Assembly: GCA_003140275.1 (NCBI GenBank)
Contig: PLJQ01000358.1
Location: 1-7,809 of the forward strand
Origin: Limisphaerales bacterium
GTDB lineage: Bacteria; Verrucomicrobiota; Verrucomicrobiia; Limisphaerales; PALSA-1396
Direction of reading: 5' to 3'
Length of the DNA stretch: 7,809 nt
The position numbers and the translations under genes were made by a program. Below, one piece after another: positions 1-6,312 of this stretch; within the stretch, counting starts at the first letter, position 1, and each line of letters opens with the position of its first letter. Under the pieces are notes generated by a model that saw only the letters and a program-made list of their open reading frames with translations, did no database searches and was not told the DNA's origin.

Positions 1-21
1 CTCTGACCTCTGACCTCTGAC
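1..21. repeat. Tandem 7-bp repeat, three units
   Basis: Three perfect head-to-tail copies of CTCTGAC open the window. The array may continue to the left of the window edge. It shares its 7-bp period, but not its exact unit, with the arrays at 2331-2410 and 7095-7108. No coding or regulatory role is visible. Confidence 0.85.
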
Positions 22-36
22 TTTCGTAGAAGCCAT

Positions 37-116
37 TTTGAGGAAGGCTCGTCCTCACCCCGGCCCTCTCCTCCAGGAGAGGGAGCATCATCGTCCGTCA
101 CGTGGTAAAACGATCG
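37..116 (+). repeat. 80-bp dispersed repeat, copy A, with hairpin core
   Basis: This copy matches 274-353 at about 73 of 80 positions by eye. Its core is the palindrome CCCTCTCCTCCAGGAGAGGG at 64-83, with a 9-bp perfect stem and a CC centre. The palindrome is preceded by the conserved flank CTCGTCCTCACCCCGG. The element resembles the REP-type (repetitive extragenic palindrome) sequences scattered through many bacterial genomes. It has no T-run after the stem on either strand, so it is not a canonical intrinsic terminator. Confidence 0.85.
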
Positions 117-191
117 CCTTCGGAAACGAAGTCCAGCAGCAGGGGATGACAAAGTGAGACGAGATAATTTTCAAACGAGTGCGCAAATACT

Positions 192-232
192 TTTTCCTCT
201 CCTGGGGGAGAGGATCAAGGTGAGGGCGAGCC
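192..232 (-). repeat. Palindromic element, inverted copy
   Basis: This is the same element in reverse orientation. The hairpin is CCTCTCC (196-202), a TGGG loop and GGAGAGG (207-213), followed by GGTGAGGGCGAGCC, which is the reverse complement of the flank seen in the forward copies. It lies between the two direct copies of the 80-bp repeat and is more diverged (GATCAA replaces GCCGGG between stem and flank). Confidence 0.75.
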
Positions 233-273
233 AACAAAACAACCGTCATCATTTCAACCTTCGCAAAATCCAG

Positions 274-353
274 TTTGAGGAACGCTCGTCCTCACCCCGG
301 CCCTCTCCTCCAGGAGAGGGAGAATTATCGTCTGTCGCGTGGTAAATCGATTG
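274..353 (+). repeat. 80-bp dispersed repeat, copy B, with hairpin core
   Basis: This is the second direct copy, offset exactly 237 bp from copy A with no indel between them. It carries the same palindrome at 301-320. The differences are scattered substitutions, mostly in the part after the hairpin. It begins about 25 bp beyond the stop codon of the minus-strand gene and so would fold in that gene's 3' untranslated RNA, where it might protect the 3' end. That role is inferred. Confidence 0.85.
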
Positions 354-377
354 TTCTCTACGTTCACACGACAGCGG

Positions 378-2168
378 TCAGGGTTTCGCCGGTGGGACGG
401 TTGGCGGCGGCCCTCCAACGGGCGGCGCATCCGGGGGCGCGAGGAAGGTGTGCAAACCGCGCGGGAACTGGGGCGATTCCAACCAATCGGCCAGCAGATG
501 CAGCTCCGCTCCGGTAAAGCCCGCGGTGGACTTGCGAATGAATGAGAGTTGATTCGTTCCCGTGTAAGTGACCAAAGTCGCACAACTGGCCAGCCTGATC
601 ACGAGTGGACCCAGCAAAGCCGCGCTGGCGGAGTCAAGGGGCAGCGAGGCATGGCGGGAGATTTGGCGAAGAAATTGACCGAGGTAAAGACACGAGTCGA
701 TTCGTGGTCCGGTAATCTCCCAATCGTAGTAAACCAGATTCGTTCGCTGCAACACGTCCTGAATCAACCCGGCAGGCAGGGGGCGGTGGGTGTCCGCGCC
801 CGCATCGGCGAGTAATCCGCCGAAGACCATTGCGCCCGGGCCCACGCCCACGGATTTGATGAAAGGCAATACTGAGGGAAGCTTCCCCCAAGTGGCGCCA
901 TTTGAGTCTGGCGAGCGTTCAAAGCTGACATAGTTATGCGACGCCAGCCAAGGGTTGGCCTTTTCCATCAAGTGCCCGGTCAACTGCTGCACCCGGTTGC
1001 TGGCGTCCGGCAGCGGGGCGGCAAAATAGGTTTGGTACGGAACCCCCTGCAACGCCCAAAAGTAGAACTGGCCCGGCGGCGTGCCGAGCGACAGGTCGGT
1101 CCAAAATTTTTGCCCGGCCAGCCACGGCTTGAAGCCACGCGCGGCGGTGAAAGTGGCCAGTGGCTCGCGGATCAGGTTGGTTGGGATGTTCCAAGGTTCC
1201 AGTTCAAGCTGAAGTGGTTTCGCGAAGGTTAGATCGCCAGAGGTCAGGACGTTTCCACCGTCGCCGGTGACGCGCACGGAAATCCGCGGCAAGTCCGCGG
1301 TTAGATTCCAAGTATTTGAAAGCGCGCCAGCCACACGCGAGAGATCGAGATCAGCTTGAAGCCAGAAATTTGTTGCCCGCGCAGCAAACGGAGCGCCGTC
1401 GCGCTGGATGCGGGCAACGAATTCGTTGAGCAGGGCGTTGGTATGCTGGGCCACACCCGCCACCGTCCATTCGCCCACGCGCGTCAGTTGGACAAGTTTT
1501 GAAGCGTCCTGGTTCGTCATCGACCAGCCACGACCACCGTCTTGCAAAACCAATGTCTGGATACCCGTCAGCGATGCGACCACAACCGCCAGATTGGTTC
1601 TCCACAAATCTGCGTGGGGATCATCCGTGCGGATGGCCCATGCCACTTCAATGGGCCGGGCCGCCGATTGTCGCGCCTCGAGGTAACTTTCGGCCATCAA
1701 AAGGTTCTCAAGGAGCGGACGCACCAATGCCGTCGGGGCATTCGCAACCGCAGGCTCGCCGCGCAGCAATCGCCACGGAGCAAGTGAGAGCTTGTCGAGT
1801 GTCTGCGCCTCCAGCTTCGCGCTTTCCGGGAGCCCCCACAGGCGCATGAAATAGTAGGCGCTGGCCTGGACCCCAAGACTCTGTTTCCCCAGCCAATGTA
1901 CGCGGGCGACGTTGTCCGGTGACAACGCCGATGCCGCTCGAGTTGCCGGCGGCACACTGGTTTCGGATTTTTTGCAACTCGCGCCGGCGGCGAAGACCAG
2001 CGCCGCCAGCAGGCCAAGGAACGTGTGGTTGATGCCCGTTCCCTGTGAAATTCGGTGACTTCGGCGCGCCCGGAGGTCGCGCCCTACCCGTGAGCCGAAG
2101 GCAGGGCGCGTCTCTCCGGGCGCGCCGTCATCGTTCCGATTGTGCTTGGGAAATGGCAGGAGGTGCAT
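378..2168 (-). CDS. Secreted protein or lipoprotein of unknown function
   Basis: This encodes a 596-residue protein read from ATG at 2168; the frame stays open to a TTG at 2207, which would add 13 residues. I do not recognise a family. A hydrophobic stretch at residues 49-63 ends in GASC with Cys65 followed by two lysines, which resembles a lipoprotein signal, although Gly at -3 is atypical. After export the bulk would lie in the periplasm or on the outer membrane. The mature part has no further membrane segments or recognisable catalytic motif, and it ends in a proline-rich tail (PPDAPPVGGPPPTVPPAKP). The start is uncertain: no ATG, GTG or TTG lies between 2168 and the hydrophobic segment, so the protein carries an unusual 45-residue leader, about half of it encoded by a hairpin repeat (2063-2126). 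No Shine-Dalgarno is visible. It is transcribed away from the gene at 2539. Low-complexity shadows are absent and codon use fits a real gene. Confidence 0.75.
   Translation of the reverse strand: MHLLPFPKHNRNDDGAPGETRPAFGSRVGRDLRARRSHRISQGTGINHTFLGLLAALVFAAGASCKKSETSVPPATRAASALSPDNVARVHWLGKQSLGVQASAYYFMRLWGLPESAKLEAQTLDKLSLAPWRLLRGEPAVANAPTALVRPLLENLLMAESYLEARQSAARPIEVAWAIRTDDPHADLWRTNLAVVVASLTGIQTLVLQDGGRGWSMTNQDASKLVQLTRVGEWTVAGVAQHTNALLNEFVARIQRDGAPFAARATNFWLQADLDLSRVAGALSNTWNLTADLPRISVRVTGDGGNVLTSGDLTFAKPLQLELEPWNIPTNLIREPLATFTAARGFKPWLAGQKFWTDLSLGTPPGQFYFWALQGVPYQTYFAAPLPDASNRVQQLTGHLMEKANPWLASHNYVSFERSPDSNGATWGKLPSVLPFIKSVGVGPGAMVFGGLLADAGADTHRPLPAGLIQDVLQRTNLVYYDWEITGPRIDSCLYLGQFLRQISRHASLPLDSASAALLGPLVIRLASCATLVTYTGTNQLSFIRKSTAGFTGAELHLLADWLESPQFPRGLHTFLAPPDAPPVGGPPPTVPPAKP
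2063..2126. repeat. Long hairpin repeat inside the 5' end of the secreted-protein gene
   Basis: A 13-bp perfect outer stem (GGCGCGCCCGGAG at 2063-2075 with CTCCGGGCGCGCC at 2114-2126) continues, past a one-base bulge and one mismatch, into a further 8-bp stem (2078-2085 with 2103-2110). The loop is about 17 bases (2086-2102). It looks like a dispersed palindromic element. It occupies codons 15-36 of the minus-strand gene if translation starts at 2168. Such a structure near the start of an mRNA could hinder ribosome loading; that effect is inferred. Confidence 0.85.
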
Positions 2169-2273
2169 GACGCGAAATCTAGTGCCAGAGAACAGCGGGT
2201 TTCGCAAACAGAATAATAGGGCTATGCACTTGATTCCCCTGATCGAACTGGAACGTGAAGTGACCGCAGTTTG

Positions 2274-2304
2274 TCTCTCCCCGCGAGGGACGAGCGGGGA
2301 GAGA
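2274..2304. repeat. Hairpin, 11-bp perfect stem
   Basis: TCTCTCCCCGC (2274-2284) pairs perfectly with GCGGGGAGAGA (2294-2304) around a 9-base loop. No T-run follows on either strand. The CT-rich arm recalls the CTCTCC elements at both ends of the window, but the flanks differ, so I do not count it in that family. Confidence 0.8.
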
Positions 2305-2330
2305 GCCGGAGCGATGGGTCTTCAATCCGA

Positions 2331-2410
2331 CTTCCGGCTTCCGGCTTCCGACTCCTGCCCGCGCCGAGGCAGGCGGGTCCGACTTCCGACTTCCGACTTC
2401 CGACTTCTGA
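2331..2410. repeat. 7-bp tandem repeats flanking a hairpin
   Basis: Three units of CTTCCGG/CTTCCGA (2331-2351) and four units of CTTCCGA, the last being CTTCTGA (2383-2410), flank an imperfect hairpin. The hairpin is GACTC-CTGCC (2350-2359) against GGCAG-gc-GGGTC (2368-2379), with an 8-base loop. The arrangement suggests that a palindromic element sits inside, or was inserted into, a once continuous 7-mer array. The repeats would be variable in copy number if slippage occurs. Confidence 0.8.
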
Positions 2411-2415
2411 TTTGA

Positions 2416-2437
2416 GTCTCCTTACGTCGTCTCCTAC
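2416..2437. repeat. Paired GTCTCC(T)TAC motif
   Basis: GTCTCCTTAC (2416-2425) and GTCTCCTAC (2429-2437) lie 13 bp apart. A third copy, GTCTCCTAC, lies at 2527-2535, ending three bases before the GTG at 2539. They could be part of a dispersed repeat or a binding site upstream of the membrane-enzyme gene; the sequence alone does not decide. Confidence 0.5.
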
Positions 2438-2470
2438 GAGGGTGGCCGGTGGGAGAGTGAGAATGGCATC

Positions 2471-2501
2471 TGCCCGCCTGCCCACCTGCCCACCTGCCCA
2501 C
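2471..2501. repeat. 8-bp tandem repeat, nearly four units
   Basis: TGCCCGCC is followed by TGCCCACC, TGCCCACC and a partial TGCCCAC. It is a simple-sequence array about 40-70 bp upstream of the gene at 2539. Its length could change by slippage and alter promoter spacing, but no promoter element is identified beside it. Confidence 0.8.
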
Positions 2502-2538
2502 TTTCGTTTTCTAGTTTTCAATTAGAGTCTCCTACTTT

Positions 2539-5325
2539 GTGATATCCAAACTTGCCAGTGAACCGGGCTTGACGTTACCTAGGTTCATGCAATCACGAAA
2601 TCGCGGGTGGATGGTGCTGGCGTTGTTCTTCTGGTCTGGCGCGACCGCGCTGGTCTATGAAGTGGTCTGGTCGAAATTTCTTTCCCAGATGTTCGGCAGC
2701 ACGATCTATGCGCAGACGGTGGTGCTGGCCGTGTTCATGGGCGGCCTGGCGCTCGGCAACCGGATTTTTGGCCGTTGGGCGGACCGGTTGCGACAACCGG
2801 TGCAGGCTTACGGCTGCCTGGAAATCATCATTGGGATTTACGCGCTATTCTTCCCGGCCTTCGACCGGATGGCCGACCGCTGCTTCGTCGCCTTGGGAGC
2901 TCACCTGGTCGAACGCGCGGGGTTGCTGCTGGGATTGAAGGGCATACTGAGCGCAGCGCTGTTGCTCGGGCCGACGACTTTGATGGGCGGCACCCTGCCG
3001 CTGATGGCGGCGTGGTTGCAAAAATCATCTTCCGATCCCGGCCGTCGCGCGGCGCGTTTTTATTCGGTGAACAGTCTCGGCGCCGTCGTGGGTTCGGCGC
3101 TCGCCGGATTCTGGCTCGTGCAAAACTTCGGGATGCTGAGGACGCTGCAAATAACCGCGGCGGTGAACGTCATCGTTGGCATCACGGCCATTTCGTTCAG
3201 CCGCCTCAGTTCACCAACACAGTTAAGGAGCGCTGAACCCACGCCCGCCACCGAATCCGACGCCGCGTCACCGGAAACTTTGCACTGGGCCGGAGTCATC
3301 GTGGGGATAACGGGCGCGGTTTCCATGGGCCTGGAGGTGCTCTCGTCGCGTTCGCTGGCGCTGATTTTTGGCTCCTCTCTGCAATCGTTTGCCGTGGTGC
3401 TGATCGCGTTCATTCTGGGCATCGGACTGGGCAGCGCCTGGATTGCCTCGTCCCATCGTCGCGGCCGTTCGAGCGAACGAGTGATCGTCCTGCTGTTGTG
3501 CCTTGCGGCGGCATGGGTGGCGCTGCTGGTGTTCAACATTGAGCGATGGGTGGATTTCTACCGGATTGCGCGGACCGGTCTTGGACGCACGGAGGTCGGT
3601 TACGTCTATCACCAGTTGCTCACGACTGCCATCTCGCTTGTGATCCTTGGGATCCCGGCGGCCTGTATCGGCGCGGTGCTGCCACTGATGATCCGCGCGG
3701 TTTCGGCTGACGGCGCGCCGCTCGGAGCGAAAGTCGGCGCCTTGCTCACCTGGAACACCCTCGGTGCGGTCGTCGGCACGCTGTTCACAGGTTTCGTGTT
3801 GATGCCGCAGGTGGGATTGCGCAACGCCTTTGGGGTGCTGGCGCTGGCACTGGGCCTGGTCGCATTGGTGGTTGCGTGCCGGCGCCGCTGGCGCACGGGG
3901 ATCGCAGGCACGGTGGCCGTCTCCGCATTCGTCGGTTCGCTTTTTATTTTTGGGGACGAAGGCTGGCGGCATGTGATGAGTTCGGGGATATTCCGCGTAG
4001 TGGAAACCAAGTTCGAACCGCGACTGATGCCGTTGCGGAAACAACACATGAAAATCCTTTTTTACGAGGATGGACCGGACGCAACCGTCTCCGTGGAACA
4101 GGTGGATGGCATCATCGGACCGGCACAAATCGGTTTGCGCATCAATGGCAAACCGGATGCCGGAACGCAAATGGACATGGACACCCAATTGCTGGTGGCA
4201 CATCTGCCCCTGCTCGCAAAACCGGGCGCGAAGGATGTCTTTGTGCTCGGCCTGGCCTCGGGAATCACTGCGGGGGCTTTGCTGGCCTATCCCGTCGAAC
4301 AGATTGTCGTTGCTGAAAACTGCGAACCGGTCATCAAGGCGTCCAAAATCTTCGAGGATTGGAACCGCCACGTGCTCAGCGATCCGCGCACACACTTGTG
4401 GCGCGAGGACGCGCGCACGGTGCTCAAACTCCGCCCGCAACTTTACGACGTGATTATCACCGAGCCGTCGAACCCGTGGACGGTCGGCGTCGGCAGCGTG
4501 TTCAGCCGCGAATATCACGAAATTGTCGCCAGTCGCCTGAAACCCGGCGGCATCGCGGCACAATGGTTTCACGTGTATGAAATGTACGACGGTATTGTCA
4601 GTCTGGTGTTGCGCACGTTCAGCTCGGTGTATCCGTTCGTTGAAGTATGGGACACGGGCAACGGTGACATCGTGATGCTCGGCGCGCTGCAACCGTGGCC
4701 CACCGGACCGGAAGTATTCCGGCAGGGTTTCGCCATCGAACGCGTGGCGACGGATCTGGGGATGCTCGATATCCGCTCCCCGGAGGCGCTGTTAGCGCGG
4801 CAACTGGCGTCCCAGCGGACCGGCTTTGCCATCGCGGGCGATGGCCCGATCCAAAGCGATCTTTTCCCAGTGCTGGAATACGCCGCGCCGCTGGCGTTCT
4901 ACATAGGGATTGGATCCCGCATGCTGGATCGTTATGATGAGCGGACCCGGCAGCAATTGCTCGCACCGGCGGACAAACGCGCGGCCCTCCGCTCACTGCC
5001 GTTAGGGAATACGCAACTCCTCTTCAGCACCTTCTCGACGGTGAATGGAGAACTGTACGGCTGTTTGTTTGGCAATCCCTCAAGCGCAAGCGTGCCGTGT
5101 ATTTTCCAGACTCCGCAACCGTCGCCGCCGCCCGGAGCGTCCGGAACCACTTTGGACCAGGCGGCCGCGGCGTTTGACGCCGGAGCGTTGGACCAGGCGG
5201 AACAACTCACCGCACTGGCGTTGCAACAGAATCCGGGTGACGCACAGGCGGGTTACCTCGCGCGCGTGGTGACACGGGAGCGGCAACAGCGACAAGCGGG
5301 CGGCAATACCCGCGCCGCGCGCTGA
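2539..5325 (+). CDS. Fused membrane (MFS-like)/spermidine synthase-like protein
   Basis: This 928-residue inner-membrane protein has two parts and a short tail. Residues about 24-470 form many membrane segments in two homologous halves: EVVWSKFLSQMFGS (41-54) matches EVLSSRSLALIFGS (266-279), GGTLPLM (150-156) matches GAVLPLM (378-384), and NSLGAVVGS (178-186) matches NTLGAVVGT (406-414). Residues about 505-720 form a cytoplasmic spermidine-synthase-like, Rossmann-type domain, with NGKPDAG (536-542), a SAM-binding-like loop VLGLASGITAG (569-579), acidic Glu593, ED-A-R (623-626) and YDVIITEPSNPW (636-647). Canonical aminopropyltransferases have Asp where E642 and N645 lie, so polyamine synthesis is doubtful and the substrate is unknown. 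Residues 873-908 look like a single TPR unit. The GTG at 2539 gives the longest form. An ATG at 2587, with AGG just upstream, gives 912 residues, keeps every domain and is at least as likely. It converges with the pseudouridine synthase gene 25 bp downstream. Confidence 0.9.
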   Translation: MISKLASEPGLTLPRFMQSRNRGWMVLALFFWSGATALVYEVVWSKFLSQMFGSTIYAQTVVLAVFMGGLALGNRIFGRWADRLRQPVQAYGCLEIIIGIYALFFPAFDRMADRCFVALGAHLVERAGLLLGLKGILSAALLLGPTTLMGGTLPLMAAWLQKSSSDPGRRAARFYSVNSLGAVVGSALAGFWLVQNFGMLRTLQITAAVNVIVGITAISFSRLSSPTQLRSAEPTPATESDAASPETLHWAGVIVGITGAVSMGLEVLSSRSLALIFGSSLQSFAVVLIAFILGIGLGSAWIASSHRRGRSSERVIVLLLCLAAAWVALLVFNIERWVDFYRIARTGLGRTEVGYVYHQLLTTAISLVILGIPAACIGAVLPLMIRAVSADGAPLGAKVGALLTWNTLGAVVGTLFTGFVLMPQVGLRNAFGVLALALGLVALVVACRRRWRTGIAGTVAVSAFVGSLFIFGDEGWRHVMSSGIFRVVETKFEPRLMPLRKQHMKILFYEDGPDATVSVEQVDGIIGPAQIGLRINGKPDAGTQMDMDTQLLVAHLPLLAKPGAKDVFVLGLASGITAGALLAYPVEQIVVAENCEPVIKASKIFEDWNRHVLSDPRTHLWREDARTVLKLRPQLYDVIITEPSNPWTVGVGSVFSREYHEIVASRLKPGGIAAQWFHVYEMYDGIVSLVLRTFSSVYPFVEVWDTGNGDIVMLGALQPWPTGPEVFRQGFAIERVATDLGMLDIRSPEALLARQLASQRTGFAIAGDGPIQSDLFPVLEYAAPLAFYIGIGSRMLDRYDERTRQQLLAPADKRAALRSLPLGNTQLLFSTFSTVNGELYGCLFGNPSSASVPCIFQTPQPSPPPGASGTTLDQAAAAFDAGALDQAEQLTALALQQNPGDAQAGYLARVVTRERQQRQAGGNTRAAR

Positions 5326-5350
5326 AAAGGGCGGCCTGCGTCCGTCACCG

Positions 5351-6067
5351 TCAGCCGCGAGCAAACGCCCTGAACCACGGCTCCGGCTCGCAAGAAAATT
5401 GAACGCCCTGCCCACGTAAAGTGAAGCTCACTTCCCGCGCGTGCAGCGCGTGGTGCGGCAAAATCAACCGGCGGCGTTGCTCCGGCGTGAGGCGATCTTC
5501 GACCAGCGCCAGATACAAATCCTCGTCGCCACCGTAAAGTTTGTCGCCGACGATGGGATGCCCGCAGTGCGCCAGATGAATACGGATTTGATGTTTGCGT
5601 CCGGTGCGCGGCCGCACTCGCAACAACGTAAAATCTCCTTCCGCCCGCGTGAAGCGGCGATCGACAAAAAAATCCGTTTGCGACGGCGCCCCGTCCGCCC
5701 GCACGCAATCCTTGATGGCGACGCGGCTGGGTGCATCCTTGCCGAGCGGCGCGTCAATCGTGCCCCGTTCGTCGCGAACCTGGCCGTGAACAATGGCCAG
5801 GTATTCTTTTTGCACGGCCCGGTCCTCCCAAAGCCTGCGCAGTAACCGGGCGGTGCCGGAGTTTTTGGCCACGAGAACCAGCCCGCTGGTTTCGCGATCC
5901 AGGCGGTTGACCAGGTGCAGGTCCGCCGCCGCGCCCAGGTGCAAACGAACCCGGCTGATCAAACTCGAATAGACATCGCCTTTGGTGGGATGACAGACCA
6001 GGCCGGCGGGTTTGTTGACCACCAGCAGTTCGTGATCTTCGTGGATGATTTCGAATAACTTTTCCAT
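5351..6067 (-). CDS. RluA-family pseudouridine synthase
   Basis: This 238-residue cytoplasmic enzyme isomerises uridine to pseudouridine in structured RNA, most likely rRNA or tRNA. The order of motifs is typical of the RluA family: motif I near VVNKPAGLVCHP (16-27), motif II NRLDRETSGLVL (54-65) with the catalytic aspartate Asp57, and the C-terminal RTGRKHQIRIHL block (about 154-165) followed by HPIVGDKLYG. There is no N-terminal S4 RNA-binding domain, so it is a compact form closer in size to RluA or TruC than to RluC or RluD. The residue before RLD is Asn54, where many relatives have His. The target site cannot be told from sequence. ATG at 6067 begins directly before the conserved fold; no Shine-Dalgarno is seen. 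It stands alone on the minus strand, converging with the fused membrane protein, and the repeat-rich gap at 6068-6413 is its upstream region. Confidence 0.93.
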   Translation of the reverse strand: MEKLFEIIHEDHELLVVNKPAGLVCHPTKGDVYSSLISRVRLHLGAAADLHLVNRLDRETSGLVLVAKNSGTARLLRRLWEDRAVQKEYLAIVHGQVRDERGTIDAPLGKDAPSRVAIKDCVRADGAPSQTDFFVDRRFTRAEGDFTLLRVRPRTGRKHQIRIHLAHCGHPIVGDKLYGGDEDLYLALVEDRLTPEQRRRLILPHHALHAREVSFTLRGQGVQFSCEPEPWFRAFARG

Positions 6068-6106
6068 GCGTTTGTTAGAGCGTTTACGGAAAAGCCGTTT
6101 GGTGTC

Positions 6107-6120
6107 CCGGCTTTAGCCGG
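6107..6120. repeat. TTTA-loop mini-hairpin
   Basis: CCGGC, TTTA loop, GCCGG: a perfect 5-bp stem inside the left outer arm of the composite repeat. Related mini-hairpins with the same loop but different stems are at 7673-7686 and 7701-7714. Partial forms are at 6136-6149 and 6333-6346. Confidence 0.75.
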
Positions 6121-6170
6121 CCAGCACGACCCACGCACGCTAAAGCCGTATTCATGCAGTAGAAAATGGG

Positions 6171-6208
6171 TTCGCCCTCACCCTAACCCTCTCCCCCCAG
6201 GAGAGGGA
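6171..6208 (+). repeat. CTCTCC palindromic element, forward copy
   Basis: The flank TTCGCCCTCACCCTAA precedes CCCTCTCC (6187-6194), a CCCCA loop and GGAGAGGG (6200-6207). This is the same family as the elements at 46-84 and 283-321, with CCCTAA replacing CCCCGG in the flank. Confidence 0.8.
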
Positions 6209-6272
6209 ACTCACATTTCCCGCGCTGGAAAATGTCACTAAACGGTGAGTCTTCCAAGTCGCCCGCAAGGTT

Positions 6273-6312
6273 CTCCCTCTCCCAGGGGGAGAGGGCGGGG
6301 TGAGGGCGAGCG
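6273..6312 (-). repeat. CTCTCC palindromic element, inverted copy
   Basis: CCCTCTCCC (6275-6283), AGG loop and GGGAGAGGG (6287-6295) are followed by CGGGGTGAGGGCGAGCG. It is the reverse complement of the forward copy about 65 bp to its left. Together they could form a long cruciform or RNA stem. Confidence 0.8.

Larger units (their letters stand above)
1..377. other. Gene-free region with three palindromic elements
   Basis: No credible gene is seen here. Short open frames exist but run through the repeats and resemble no known protein. The content is the 7-bp array at the left edge, two direct copies of an 80-bp repeat (37-116 and 274-353) and one inverted copy of the core hairpin (192-232) between them. 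The right end lies just 3' of the minus-strand gene ending at 378, so the copy at 274-353 would be transcribed as the 3' trailer of that gene. Confidence 0.7.
2169..2538. other. Divergent intergenic region rich in repeats
   Basis: This 370-bp spacer separates the starts of two divergent genes, so promoters for both should lie here. I could not pick out a convincing -35/-10 pair or an operator. It contains, in order, a hairpin (2274-2304), two blocks of 7-bp repeats around a second hairpin (2331-2410), GTCTCC repeats (2416-2437 and 2527-2535) and an 8-bp tandem array (2471-2501). Open frames across it are repetitive and not credible genes. Confidence 0.65.

Noticed and set aside
37..353. CRISPR array
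   Set aside because: Only two direct copies of a unit lie 237 bp apart, with an inverted relative between them. The repeats are too long and too few, and no cas gene is present.
2274..2304. Intrinsic terminator
   Set aside because: The stem is strong, but it lies upstream of both divergent genes and has no T-run on either side.
2569..2574. TTGACG as a -35 promoter box
   Set aside because: No -10 hexamer lies at a suitable distance, and the site is inside or at the very start of the coding region.
3268..4692. Long open frame (474 codons) on the minus strand
   Set aside because: It lies entirely antisense to the fused membrane/spermidine-synthase-like gene. Its translation is rich in His, Arg and Gln without any recognisable motif, as expected for a shadow frame in GC-rich DNA.
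5326..5350. Possible bidirectional terminator between the convergent genes
   Set aside because: On the minus strand GCGGC and GCCGC could pair around a long loop before CCTTTT, but the stem is only five pairs and would include the end of the coding region. Too weak to call.
5253..5708. Second minus-strand frame overlapping the 3' part of the RluA gene
   Set aside because: The translation is low-complexity and Arg/Ala-rich, while the overlapping RluA frame carries conserved motifs. It is a shadow.
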